Shown here: positions 1 to 9,213 of the stretch, piece after piece | How the letters are laid out: each line of letters starts with the position of its first letter | How positions within the stretch are numbered: position 1 is the first letter of the stretch | NCBI GenBank assembly: GCA_002887195.1 | Contig: PJAB01000250.1 | Coordinates: forward strand, 1-32,198 | DNA from: Chrysochromulina parva | Lineage: Eukaryota > Haptophyta > Prymnesiales > Chrysochromulinaceae | DNA: 32,198 bases | Reading direction: 5' to 3' | Notes under the pieces: generated by a model | The model's database searches: none | What the model saw: only the letters and a program-made list of their open reading frames with translations | What the model was told of the DNA's origin: nothing | Translations under genes and position numbers: made by a program

Positions 1-232
1 GTCCTAACCGCCGTCTCTCGGCGCCTCACACTCAGGGACTCAGAGCTCGGCCTCACAAGGCCAGCTCTCGGGGCTGATTATTACTTAACATCCCTAACAA
101 GTGTGATGCACAGAGAAGACTACTCCTTACTGATGTAACGCACATCGCATCAGCGATACGGAATAGAGCGTTATACCGTTGGCCTACCTTAGAATCTTTG
201 CAGCTTGACGCGTGCTAGCCCCTCCTTCCTAC
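1..232. other. Intergenic, downstream of the GT31 gene
   Basis: No convincing coding sequence is visible. The stretch lies just past the minus-strand stop codon at 233-235, so it probably holds that gene's 3' UTR and polyadenylation region. Confidence 0.4.
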
Positions 233-1435
233 TCAATCGACGCCAGCCGCCTTGCGGCACGCCGTAATCTCGTGCGCGTGCTGCCCGCGCATCACCCCAT
301 ACAGGTACATCATTCCCTGCGGCTTCTTCACGAAGTGAATGGCCCTTGAGCGGTTGGAGGGGCGCTGATAGAACCCTTCTTGCTTGCGGCATCCCAGGTT
401 GTGCCCACGGCCGGGCTCAAGGGCTGCGAGGTGCACGAGCGGTGCGATGGCGCCGCTCAGGAGCAGCTGCACGAGCCAGTAGCCGAGCACCACGTCCTCG
501 GTCTTATCCCAGGTCACCATGTCGATGACGGCGCTCGCGCGTGCGACAAAGGCGCGCACTTCCTCTGAGCTAGCCACCGTGTGCGCCAGGCCGCGGGAGA
601 GCACTTGGAGCATGCCGGAGACGAAGGGAGTCGCCTCGTGCGCGCCGGTCGCGCCGCAGCCGTACTTGCGCCACGCGCGATTCCCGCTCCAGGAGTAGCC
701 ACACTTGCGAAAAGTCGTCGGGTTGTAGCCCACAAAGGCCGAGACACCATAAACAAGCTGCGGGTGGCAATAGAGGCTCTCGAGATCGCTCTCGAGATTG
801 GGCACGTGCACGAAGGTGTCGTCGTCGACCCGACCGACGTACGGCACGCCGGTGCTGGCTGCAAAGCGCCACCACGCGTGTGCCTTTGCGATCGATGCAT
901 GGCATACGTCGCTGACCTCCGGCAGCATCACTAGGTCACCAAACTCGGCTTGTTCCGCGTTGAGGCCTGTGCGCAGCGCCGGCGCTAGCCCTCCAAGCCC
1001 GACGGCAAAGCAGACGAGGGACGCACGACCAGGCCATTTCGACCAGCTGCCGCGTATGGCGTCCCGCCGCATGCGGTTCCGAGGTGCTGTGACTACACCG
1101 AGGAGGAGACGCACGCCCACAAAAGTGCTGCTCTCACAGCGCCACGTCGAAGGTGCGGGATGCCGTGTGCTGGGCCCGGGTCGTTCGGCGCATTGTTTTG
1201 CAGATTGGCCCACGGACATCACGTTATACAATCGGCCCCGTGCGCCATCCTCTGCCTCATGGTCTCGGGAGGCATTGTAAGCTAGCAGCATGCGAGGCGC
1301 ATTCCATGGCAGCGGCGTTGGCGGCGCTGTCACGTTGAGCCGAGAATGCATACGACACCGATGGTCCGGGACCCATTTGCCGTGCCGCACCCTGCCGCCA
1401 CTGAGAGGTTCGAACGACGAGGTCAAGTCCGCCAT
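233..1435 (-). CDS. GT31 beta-1,3-galactosyltransferase-like protein
   Basis: This encodes a protein of about 400 residues with the order of motifs seen in glycosyltransferase family 31: RRDAIRGSW at about residues 123-131, the metal- and nucleotide-sugar-binding DDD at about 204-206 in a VGRVDDDTFV context, and EDVVLG at about 313-318. Family members transfer galactose or N-acetylhexosamine in beta-1,3 linkage in the Golgi lumen. The frame extends upstream to a GTG at 1498, preceded by a stop; I take the first ATG (1435). No N-terminal membrane anchor is visible, which is unusual for a Golgi GT31, so an upstream exon may be missing or the protein may be secreted. The donor sugar and acceptor cannot be read from sequence. 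Confidence 0.8.
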   Translation of the reverse strand: MADLTSSFEPLSGGRVRHGKWVPDHRCRMHSRLNVTAPPTPLPWNAPRMLLAYNASRDHEAEDGARGRLYNVMSVGQSAKQCAERPGPSTRHPAPSTWRCESSTFVGVRLLLGVVTAPRNRMRRDAIRGSWSKWPGRASLVCFAVGLGGLAPALRTGLNAEQAEFGDLVMLPEVSDVCHASIAKAHAWWRFAASTGVPYVGRVDDDTFVHVPNLESDLESLYCHPQLVYGVSAFVGYNPTTFRKCGYSWSGNRAWRKYGCGATGAHEATPFVSGMLQVLSRGLAHTVASSEEVRAFVARASAVIDMVTWDKTEDVVLGYWLVQLLLSGAIAPLVHLAALEPGRGHNLGCRKQEGFYQRPSNRSRAIHFVKKPQGMMYLYGVMRGQHAHEITACRKAAGVD

Positions 1436-1713
1436 CACACAAGTGTGAAGAGGCTCAATCCAGTGTGAATAGGCTGTTACATTTCTAGGATAGTGCACTC
1501 AGGATTGGTGTTGAGGAGAGACATGACATGGGCCTCAAGGAGTATAGGTTTGGGGTTCGTTGTGTAGGGCACATCTTCGGATGAAAAGCTGTTTCAGCGA
1601 CTTCAGCAACTTCGTTTGCGGTCCCTGTGGGTCCTCAATCCATGCAGTGCGAGTTGCAGGGCAGTACGGGTTGCGAGCTGCACCTCTGCGCGTGAGCTTC
1701 GCTACCCGGCGCC
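1436..1713. promoter_or_regulatory. Divergent intergenic region
   Basis: This 278-nt gap separates the ATGs of two divergently transcribed genes and must hold both 5' ends. I see no clear TATA box and no other gene. Confidence 0.35.
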
Positions 1714-4700
1714 ATGACGGTCTGGAAAAAGAGTGCTGAAATACTCGTACGATGGCGCAAAGGTTTCGAAAAGATTCGATCGGGGTTGATGGTCGCCAAC
1801 TTCTTTGTTGCGGTCATCGAGAACCTCGATGAGCGCAAGTTCAAGAGGCACAAGAACTACCTCGACAAGCTCAGAAGAGGCGTTCACATTGTGCAGGTAT
1901 CAACCGGGGCGTTAACCGATGCCCAAGTGCATCGTGCCGCGCTCGCTGCGATGATGGCCATGAAATCGGGTAGAGTGGAAACCGAACGTACCGGTACAGG
2001 AGAGAGCATGTCAGCCTTCTGGCAGCAGGGCGACGCTTCCCTGAGCACGACCGAAAGCCTGAGGAAACGCTTCAAATTGAGGTGGTCGCCGCTCATCCTC
2101 AAAGCCTTGGAGTTATTCTGGAACGCTGCAGTTGCAGGCAGCGCAGCGATTCGAGACTCAGCCGCTGCTGGCGGTATACGAGGCGCTGGCAGGAAAGCGG
2201 TCGAAATCAAGAACTTCAACAGCCAAGCTAGCCAAGGGAGCATTACCAAAGAAGGTCACCGAGAACTCTACCGTCGCATCTATAAGGTGATGCTTGAAGG
2301 CTGGGACCCAGATGGCGACGACGCCGAAGCATCCGTTGAAGAAGATTGGCTTCACGATTGCAGAGGCGATCAGATCTTGACCAAAGAGGACTTTTTCGAC
2401 AGCCTGTTCGAGCTGGCTGATACGTGGACCCATAAGATTGATGAGCAAGAATATTATGACTTCTTGATGGACCTATTCACCACGCTGATGGGCGGCCGCC
2501 TCGACGCCGGCAATTGGGCAAGCCTCGATTCGCTATCCTTTGATGAGAGGTTCATGGACGAGGATGAAGGTATTCCAAAGCCGCCACTGAAAGTAAGTGG
2601 TGAGGCCATCCGCGCGCCAGATGAGCTCGCAGAGTTGACGCAACTCGCAGAGTTGACGCAACTCGCTGAGTTGCGGCCACTCGCTGAGTTGCAGCCACTC
2701 GCTGAGTTGCGGCCACTCGATAAGTGGACGCAAGCCCCACCGAGTCCAAAGATGCGCAAGAAGGATGAGATCAAGAAACGGCGGAAGTCGGCCGCCAAGA
2801 TCCAGGCCCTCGTGCGTGGCAGGACTGCCAGGAAGGAGGCACAAGAGCGATCGGAAGCCACAGCAACTATTCAGGCTCACGCCCGCGGCAGCATTGAACG
2901 GAAGAAAACATACAACTCGAAGAACGAAGAGATGATGGAGAAGAGGAAAACAGAAGAGGCCGCGACAGCCGCGGCAGCCGCGGCTGTCGCGGCAGCCGCG
3001 GCAGCAGAGGAGGAGAAGAAGAAGAAGGCAGAAGCTGCCCACAGGCAGCGCAAGGCTGCTCCTCCCTCCGGCTTGAGGTTTAAGCCGGTCACGGTGAAGC
3101 CGAAGGAAGGCAGAGACATCACAACTGCCATCCTGGCTAAGACGCTTCGCGAGCGCAGCGAACTTACTGCCATGGAGGTCCAAATCTACAAGTTGAAGAA
3201 TATTCACACAACCGACTACGTCACTCTGGCGCCAGTTGAAGGGGGACCCTTCATCATCGTCAACGTGATTGGTACGACCCTTTCCATCCCCGTCAAGCTT
3301 AAAGAAAGCCTAGCCAAAGTCAAGAAGACCGTCGAGCTGCGCGCGGGTACGAGTCTTGCAGCTATGCAGTTCAGCTCGTTCAATGACGTGTTCCGGGACG
3401 AGTCACAGAGCCTTGACTCGCTTGGCATATGCTCTGGCGACATCTTATCGCTGATCCAAAAAGGAGCACCACCTATGCAAGCTTTCATATTGAGGGTATG
3501 TCTGCCGGCATCTCTCCACGCGCTGTACGGCAAAACGTTACAGGTGTCGCTCCCGCCCGAGCCAAGGAGGGACCCCAAAGCGGAGGTCACCACCGCTGCC
3601 ACTGGGCGAGACCTCAAGGGCGCCATCTGCGACATCATCGGGGCGCAACCAAATCATCAAACCATCACGTTCAATTCAGAGATCGTGCGAGACACCCAGG
3701 CGCTCAGAAGCGCCGGCGTGCGCACGCATGATGCTGTCATTCTGAAAGTCCCGCAGAAATCTGAACTGCGTCCAGGTCAAGAATCCTTCTGGGACGGAGG
3801 CGCCAAGATTTACATGGTCCTTGACATGCCTGGGCAGGAGACTGATGACGAGGGATGGCACGCCACGCCCATGAACACGGTTGGTTACAACGACGTCAAA
3901 GCCGCCTTCAATAACGACGGGCGAGCACCTGGTTGGCGCAACACGGGAGGACAGGCAGGCTCGCTGAGGATACGTGGTTTTCCGTCGGTCGCCGACAGCT
4001 ACGAGGTGCCAATACCACCACAGGACCGCACCCCTCATGAGCGTCCGCCCCACCGCAAGTTCGACAAGCACTCCCCGGCAACGGCAAGTAAGAAGGCCAT
4101 GCACGAGCGCGAGACGCACATGGACCTCGGCCCCGACGAGCCCCTTGCTACTACGGCGAGCAAGGATGGCAACCACAGGCCGACTGGAAGGAACATTCGT
4201 GCGAATGAGACGGGGAAGCGTGGCCGCAGCAGTGGCGAAGGACCTGTCAATGAACATCATCGCAAGGGAATTGACAATGGCAGTGGCGATGAAACCGTAC
4301 ATCGTGGCGACGATGCGGACCGCGATGGTCTGTTGGCAGTGATCCCATTGGATTCCAGCGGAAAGCCCATTGCGTTACCGTTGCCACCTCAGCCTGACCT
4401 GCGACCATTGCCTCATTTGGAACGACCGTCGAAGCGCCCCTCAGCGCACCTGCCAAACGCGCCGGTCTGGGATACGCCGAGAGGCCTCCATCACCACGTG
4501 CAGAGCTTTCGCGCCTGCACACCCGCTCTTTATGGATTGCAGGTTGGCCCACCCTCGCGCAGGCCACAGACCCACCATGGCTTTGCCGACGCTCGCGTGC
4601 ACGCAACAATTGACCCGGATACCCTTCGGCCGCGCACCACTAGCACTATCGTGCCGCTCAGCCTCGGACCCAGATTTCATGGCTACCAGCCTTTCTTGGA

Positions 4701-4950
4701 GGTGATGAGCACGCCCAGCCCTCGAGTACGACCTCCTGCCCTTCCGCCGTTCACCGCGCGTCTGTACGGGCGGGTGCACACGCCTCTTCCGACAGGCACC
4801 AACCTGCAAGATCACCATTTCGGCGCCATCTCTGCATCTAGTCTGGTTTCACTTTGGCGCATTCATGAAGCTACAGGAACGCCTTTGCTGAGCTCTCCTC
4901 GTCTGGGAAATCGTCCCAGGATGGTGAGCCCCAAACGGGGCAGCTTGTGA
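1714..4950 (+). CDS. IQ-motif protein with two ubiquitin-like domains
   Basis: A single open frame of 1078 codons starts at an ATG and ends in TGA. In order it shows: an unrecognised N-terminal region; a hexapeptide repeat ELTQLA/ELRPLA at about 305-336; two adjacent IQ motifs, AAKIQALVRGRTARK (about 361) and ATIQAHARGSIERKK (about 383), predicted to bind calmodulin-like proteins; a charged coiled-coil-like stretch with a polyalanine run (about 415-435); a ubiquitin-like fold at about 513-585 (FIIVNVIGTTL ... GICSGDILSLI); a second one at about 589-683 (AFILRVCLP ... VRTHDAVILKV); and a long Pro/His/Arg-rich tail likely to be disordered. No C-terminal di-glycine follows either ubiquitin-like domain, so they are probably fixed binding modules. 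IQUB also joins IQ and ubiquitin-like parts, but I do not claim orthology. Function unknown. Confidence 0.75.
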   Translation: MTVWKKSAEILVRWRKGFEKIRSGLMVANFFVAVIENLDERKFKRHKNYLDKLRRGVHIVQVSTGALTDAQVHRAALAAMMAMKSGRVETERTGTGESMSAFWQQGDASLSTTESLRKRFKLRWSPLILKALELFWNAAVAGSAAIRDSAAAGGIRGAGRKAVEIKNFNSQASQGSITKEGHRELYRRIYKVMLEGWDPDGDDAEASVEEDWLHDCRGDQILTKEDFFDSLFELADTWTHKIDEQEYYDFLMDLFTTLMGGRLDAGNWASLDSLSFDERFMDEDEGIPKPPLKVSGEAIRAPDELAELTQLAELTQLAELRPLAELQPLAELRPLDKWTQAPPSPKMRKKDEIKKRRKSAAKIQALVRGRTARKEAQERSEATATIQAHARGSIERKKTYNSKNEEMMEKRKTEEAATAAAAAAVAAAAAAEEEKKKKAEAAHRQRKAAPPSGLRFKPVTVKPKEGRDITTAILAKTLRERSELTAMEVQIYKLKNIHTTDYVTLAPVEGGPFIIVNVIGTTLSIPVKLKESLAKVKKTVELRAGTSLAAMQFSSFNDVFRDESQSLDSLGICSGDILSLIQKGAPPMQAFILRVCLPASLHALYGKTLQVSLPPEPRRDPKAEVTTAATGRDLKGAICDIIGAQPNHQTITFNSEIVRDTQALRSAGVRTHDAVILKVPQKSELRPGQESFWDGGAKIYMVLDMPGQETDDEGWHATPMNTVGYNDVKAAFNNDGRAPGWRNTGGQAGSLRIRGFPSVADSYEVPIPPQDRTPHERPPHRKFDKHSPATASKKAMHERETHMDLGPDEPLATTASKDGNHRPTGRNIRANETGKRGRSSGEGPVNEHHRKGIDNGSGDETVHRGDDADRDGLLAVIPLDSSGKPIALPLPPQPDLRPLPHLERPSKRPSAHLPNAPVWDTPRGLHHHVQSFRACTPALYGLQVGPPSRRPQTHHGFADARVHATIDPDTLRPRTTSTIVPLSLGPRFHGYQPFLEVMSTPSPRVRPPALPPFTARLYGRVHTPLPTGTNLQDHHFGAISASSLVSLWRIHEATGTPLLSSPRLGNRPRMVSPKRGSL
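2632..2721 (+). repeat. Five 18-nt near-palindromic coding repeats
   Basis: Five tandem 18-nt units occur, the first two gagttgacgcaactcgca and the same with a final t. The core GAGTTG-ACG-CAACTC is an inverted repeat, which later copies lose in part. They encode (E-L-T/R/Q-Q/P-L-A)n inside the IQ/ubiquitin-like protein. Confidence 0.85.
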
Positions 4951-5810
4951 CCAAAGGGTTATCTAACTCACACGATTGTGTGTCCTAAGTACTGTCCTGT
5001 ATTGGAGCCCCGCAACCGAAAATCCTCGCAGCGGCGCGACGCCCTCCACCCGGGGGGCGGGCCGGTGACACGCATCGGCAAATCCTCCCCGTGCGATTGG
5101 GATGTCCTGGTCCTCCCCTGACTTCCAATTGGCAGAAGCTGCTTTCGGGCAGCCCGGAGCTCAAGCAGCTGCATGCGGCCATCACAAAACAAGAGGTGGT
5201 CGTCGAGGAGCTGGAAAAGTGTAATAGGAGAAGGAGTTTTAGGACCCAGCATCCGGCATGTACGAGCGAGCGGCCGAGAAGAGGGGAGGCAGCTGGCAGC
5301 GGAGGGGGACAGATGAGAGAGCAGAGAGAGAAGAGCGCTATTCGGAAGAGAGTTTTCCTTAAAGCGAACCTACTCAGCACACGGAGACACACATCTCCCC
5401 CGTATGGAATGACATTAACGATACACATAATTGCATGTAAGTTCAGTATACACACAGTTCCTCCCAGCTGTACGTTCCTCCCAGCTGTCCGTCAACAGAC
5501 CTGTCAGTGGAACTCAGTGTCAGCGCGGACCCAGCTCCACGAGCACGCCCATGACGGCGCCAGTCGCGAGGCACGCCCAGGACGGCGCCAGGACGCTGTA
5601 ACGACGCGAGAGAGGCAATGCGAATGCCGTACAGTCACGGTCGTCGGTGTCTCAGGGGGAGCCCGGACGATGAAGACCGGCACCGGGCCGACTCTCGGAC
5701 ACGCGCGCGCAGGCAAACCGCCGGCCAACCGTGATTCAGCGAGCCTCGTGGCATGCAAACACACATATATTCCGAGAATAACAACGAACATAACCAAAAA
5801 GGCGCTCCGT
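4951..5810. other. Intergenic region
   Basis: No supported gene. The frame of the downstream oxygenase stays open back to a GTG at 5091, but it has no ATG until 5928 and its translation is low in conserved features. A small tandem repeat, GTTCCTCCCAGCTGT twice, lies at about 5457-5489. Minus-strand frames here look like chance. Confidence 0.4.
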
Positions 5811-5820
5811 CTTATAAAAC
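5811..5820 (+). promoter_or_regulatory. TATA box for the oxygenase gene
   Basis: The sequence cttataaaac stands 107 nt before an in-frame ATG at 5928 and 206 nt before the ATG at 6027. It is the clearest TATA-like element in the window. It argues that the open frame upstream of it is not coding. Confidence 0.5.
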
Positions 5821-6026
5821 GTACAGTAGGTCCAGTTAGGGGTGTTACAGGACCTGTTCGCCCGCGAGGGCCGGGCTCGGAACCTCACCCACGCACAGAA
5901 CGCACGCGCCGCGCGCTGTCCATACTCATGTTGCACCCTCGTAACGCCAGCTGCATCCAGCGGCGACGCGCAAAAAGCCCGCGTTCGTCGGTCGTTCCTG
6001 TGTTCGCTTGCTTGGTATCACGCCGA

Positions 6027-7031
6027 ATGGATCCGCTCGCCTTCCATTCTCAATACCGGTCCATTGCGGTGGCAGCCACACGCGGATGGCATGCTTTTCG
6101 TGGTGGCCGTGTTGCTGAACTGCTTTCGTCAACCTCATTCCATGCTAATGCTCTGGGTATTGAGTTTGGCGCCAGGCCATGCGCCGCCAAGATGCGTGAG
6201 CAAGCCGTTCTTGACCTTGTCAACGCTTCTGCAGGAGACCGTGTCACTCCTATCATGTTTCAGCTCGACTACTTGACACCTGAGGATGCGTGTACACAGC
6301 CGTGGGATGATCCGCACAGTTCTCAACTGCGTGATCGAGGGTGGGTTGGCATTGACGACTGGGGACTCGACTTACGGGCCCTTCAAGCGCAAAGCAAAGC
6401 GCTTCTGGCTAACCTTACCGCCGGCAATCACAAGGTCGGGGTGCTCAGCATCAAGCAGCCTCAAATGCCAGCCCTCGAGCCCCTGCTGGCAAACGTGAGT
6501 GTCGCAAGACTACTCGAGCGGTACCTAGGTGGGCCCGTTCGATATGAGGGCCACGTCCTGCTGCACATTGGCGAAGATACCCATCCTCGTAGCTACCTTT
6601 CGGCGCTCTGGCACCACGACCGCTGTGGCCGGCGGCTCAAGTTGTTCATCTTTTTGCATGACGTGGCAGAAGACGGGCGTCCGACGCTCATTTCAGAGGG
6701 CACACATGGCACATGGTACTACCATACTGCTGTGCTTGGCGTATCTCGTTTCTCTCCCGAGTACGCGTTGAAGAGTGGCAGGGTGGTGCCGATGGTGGGG
6801 CGAGCAGGTGGTGGCTTTATCTTCGACACAAATGCTCTGCACCGTGGCATGCACCAAGGGAATCACACGCGCACGACGCTTGTGCTCGAATTCCACCGCC
6901 ACGCTAAGGTTGCCGCGCTGCGTAGCAAAGGTTATGGCGGGCCATGCCCAAGCATTAACCAACATTCTGAGCAAGCGTTGACAGGTGCGCCTGGCTATCC
7001 TTTGTACCCAGCCGAGGCCGTTCTTACATAG
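6027..7031 (+). CDS. Phytanoyl-CoA dioxygenase (PhyH)-like oxygenase
   Basis: The protein is 334 residues long if it starts at the MDPLAF methionine; an earlier in-frame ATG at 5928 would add 33 residues. It carries the iron-binding facial triad of non-haem Fe(II)/2-oxoglutarate oxygenases: HxD within LWHHDRCG (H196, D198) and a distal histidine in NALHRGM (H272), followed ten residues later by an arginine (R282 in RTTLVLEFH) placed to bind 2-oxoglutarate. Between them lie the strand KLFIFLHDV and TLISEGTHG, as in PhyH-like enzymes. Such enzymes hydroxylate lipids or small metabolites, and the substrate here is unknown. No introns or targeting signal are evident. Confidence 0.75.
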   Translation: MDPLAFHSQYRSIAVAATRGWHAFRGGRVAELLSSTSFHANALGIEFGARPCAAKMREQAVLDLVNASAGDRVTPIMFQLDYLTPEDACTQPWDDPHSSQLRDRGWVGIDDWGLDLRALQAQSKALLANLTAGNHKVGVLSIKQPQMPALEPLLANVSVARLLERYLGGPVRYEGHVLLHIGEDTHPRSYLSALWHHDRCGRRLKLFIFLHDVAEDGRPTLISEGTHGTWYYHTAVLGVSRFSPEYALKSGRVVPMVGRAGGGFIFDTNALHRGMHQGNHTRTTLVLEFHRHAKVAALRSKGYGGPCPSINQHSEQALTGAPGYPLYPAEAVLT

Positions 7032-7726
7032 CTGTCCGCTAGCTCGCTAGCGCGCCGACGCAGCGCACGATCGTGCAGCCGGAGCGGTAGAAGAGGTTGA
7101 TCCTTTTCTTCGGCTACTGTACCAAGAGACCAACCAGGAATGGAACAAGCTGACAAACCGGTACGTTATAGTACTACATGAACGGAGATCGGTGTATACG
7201 ATGAGTTGGTGTAGAAAGCTTTCTTTTGTTTCGATCGGACCGTAACCGGACCGTACAGTGAACCTGGAGTATCGCTTACAAGCGCTTTCGAGCCGCCTCA
7301 CGGGGAGGATTTGCCGCTGCATGTCACGGTCGCCCCCGTGATGTGGGGCGACGCGCCGTATGGCGAGGCGTCGTGGTTGAACTCGTCGTGACCGGCCCCT
7401 TATGGGGAGCCGGCCACGCCCACGGCTGGCGAGTGGGGCGAGGCAGAAGGTAAGCAGAGGGCGCTCGATGGAGGATTGTATTCATACATGCATGCCTCCT
7501 TTTTTGCGGGACAGGAATGCAGGACAGGAAGGCGGAAAAACAGTCTGTGTCTCTCACGAAGACTGAGCGGTGGCCTGCTGGGGTGCACGGCTGAGGTTGC
7601 TCATGGCGGCCCGCTACCGGTATCCTCCCTGCGCCGCGCCCCAGTACGTCTCGTCGAAGATCGAGGCGCAATGGCTCTCGCGAAGTGCTGTCAACCGCAT
7701 CTGCGTGACAACGATGTTGCAATCTA
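7032..7726. other. Intergenic region
   Basis: No supported gene. A plus-strand frame is open from 7570, but up to about 7970 its translation does not look like protein. Overlapping minus-strand frames are likely the complement of the next locus. Confidence 0.35.
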
Positions 7727-8727
7727 ATGTCGCACACGATGGCTGGTTGCCGTATGCAGCCGATGTTTCTGGCGAGAATGGCGATCGTAAGCCTCGCGAC
7801 GGCGCAGAAGCAGACGCCATTTCGACGCTCTCCTGCTCCGGAGACGAGCTTCCGCGTAGTCATCTGGAGCCTCTCACAGGCATGGCACGGCATCCGTGCG
7901 CCCGCGTGGGCTGCCTTGTCAACCAAAATGCCTGGCGTCGCCGTTGTGCTCAACCCATGGGCTTGCCCGGAGTAGATGTGTCCAGCACGTCGCATCTCGT
8001 GCCGCTCAACTGGTGCGGGCGGCCGCCGCTGGCACGCAGCGTGCTCTTCGACGTGGGTGCCGGCGGCCCGAATGAGGTCGAGTGGCTCAAGTGCCGCGAG
8101 AAGCTGTTCGCGATCAAGGCCGAGGCCATCCTCGACCATACCAACGCCAGCGCGGGCACTCTAAGCTCACGCCTCGGCCATCACGATTCTAAAAGCGCAG
8201 CAAGAGAGTGCAAGGCGACACGCTACCGCGGAGGCGCCTCAGTGCCTTCATGGATCGACAGATACGCGCGTCGCTGCATCCACTTTGACCGCATCTTCGC
8301 ATGGGAGGCGAGGCCATACAACCAGCCCGCGTGGTGGGCGACGCTCACGCCGCTCATGCGCATGCGCACGTCCTTTTACAACGTACGCGTGGACGCGGAG
8401 CCCGAGGCGCCAGCGACCGCCGACGCACCACCCAAGGGCATGAGCGTGCTGTCCTAGCTGAAGCATACTGTCACGCCTGACGATTTCGTAGTGCTGAAGC
8501 TCGACATCGACCACAGCCCGACAGAGCTCTCGATCATGCATGCGATCGCGGCGGACTCACGGCTGCTCGCGCTCGTGGACGAACTCTGGTTTGAATACCA
8601 CTTCCGATTCGACCACGGCGTTGAGTTTGGATGGAAGGAAACGCATTTTAACCACACAGTCGATGAGGCACTGCGGCTGATGCACAGGCTGCGCTCGCGA
8701 GGTGTGCGGGCCCACTTTTGGGTGTGA
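7727..8727 (+). pseudogene. Broken FkbM-like methyltransferase-family gene
   Basis: Protein-like sequence runs across the region but is interrupted. From the ATG at 7727 one frame reads FRVVIWSLSQAWHGIRAPAW ... VVLNPWACPE and stops at TAG 7973-7975. The reading then makes sense in another frame: PLNWCGRPPLARS, LFDVGAGGPNEVEW, FDRIFAWEARP, SFYNVRV. That frame hits TAG at 8455-8457 and carries on without shift as DDFVVLKLDID, LVDELWFEYHF and RGVRAHFWV to TGA at 8725-8727. LFDVGAG and VVLKLDID resemble the SAM-binding and (L)KxDxEG motifs of FkbM-type methyltransferases. I see one probable frameshift plus one nonsense codon; no GT-AG intron removes either cleanly. It is probably a pseudogene or null allele; assembly error is possible. 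Confidence 0.6.
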
Positions 8728-9213
8728 GGCTGGCCCCTAAACACGTGGCCTAACTGTCCACACAATTTGTGACCACCACACGGAAGAGGAAGTCGCCCAC
8801 TTTTCTGGGTTTGAAAGTGAGCCCGCCTAACACGCCCGGGGCACCATACATCGCTACATGTATGGAGTGGTTACGGAGTGGTTCGCTGACATGTTCGCTG
8901 AGCGATCACGCCGTCTTGCCTACTCCTGTCGTGTGTCCGGGTACAAGACACAACTCACTATCTCCAGATACCTGCCTCGCTGGGCCTGTGGCTTTCGACA
9001 CCGTGCACAGATACCGAACAGATGCATCACTTCTGTTTGATCTCGGCTCAGGTGCGCGGCCTGTTCTCAGCACCACTTATTGAGATCCTACTTTTACACA
9101 AAAAATTGCGTAACGCGGATGATCATCGGCGCCGAAACGAACCCAAAACAAGACCAATCCAAGCCTATGAGCATATCCCTATGACCCACGACCCCACGTT
9201 ACGTTACACCCCA
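8728..9213. other. Convergent intergenic region
   Basis: The stretch lies between the 3' ends of the broken FkbM-like gene (+) and the Pus7 gene (-). Short frames are present, but none has recognisable motifs. Confidence 0.4.

Noticed and set aside
5091..6026. A 646-codon frame starting upstream of the oxygenase
   Set aside because: It opens at GTG, has no ATG before 5928, contains the TATA box, and its upstream translation has no family features.
8455..8457. Reassigned TAG codon in the FkbM-like gene
   Set aside because: TAG is the natural stop of the RCC1 gene, the KIAA1143-like gene and the second zinc-finger gene in this window, and a second lesion is present.
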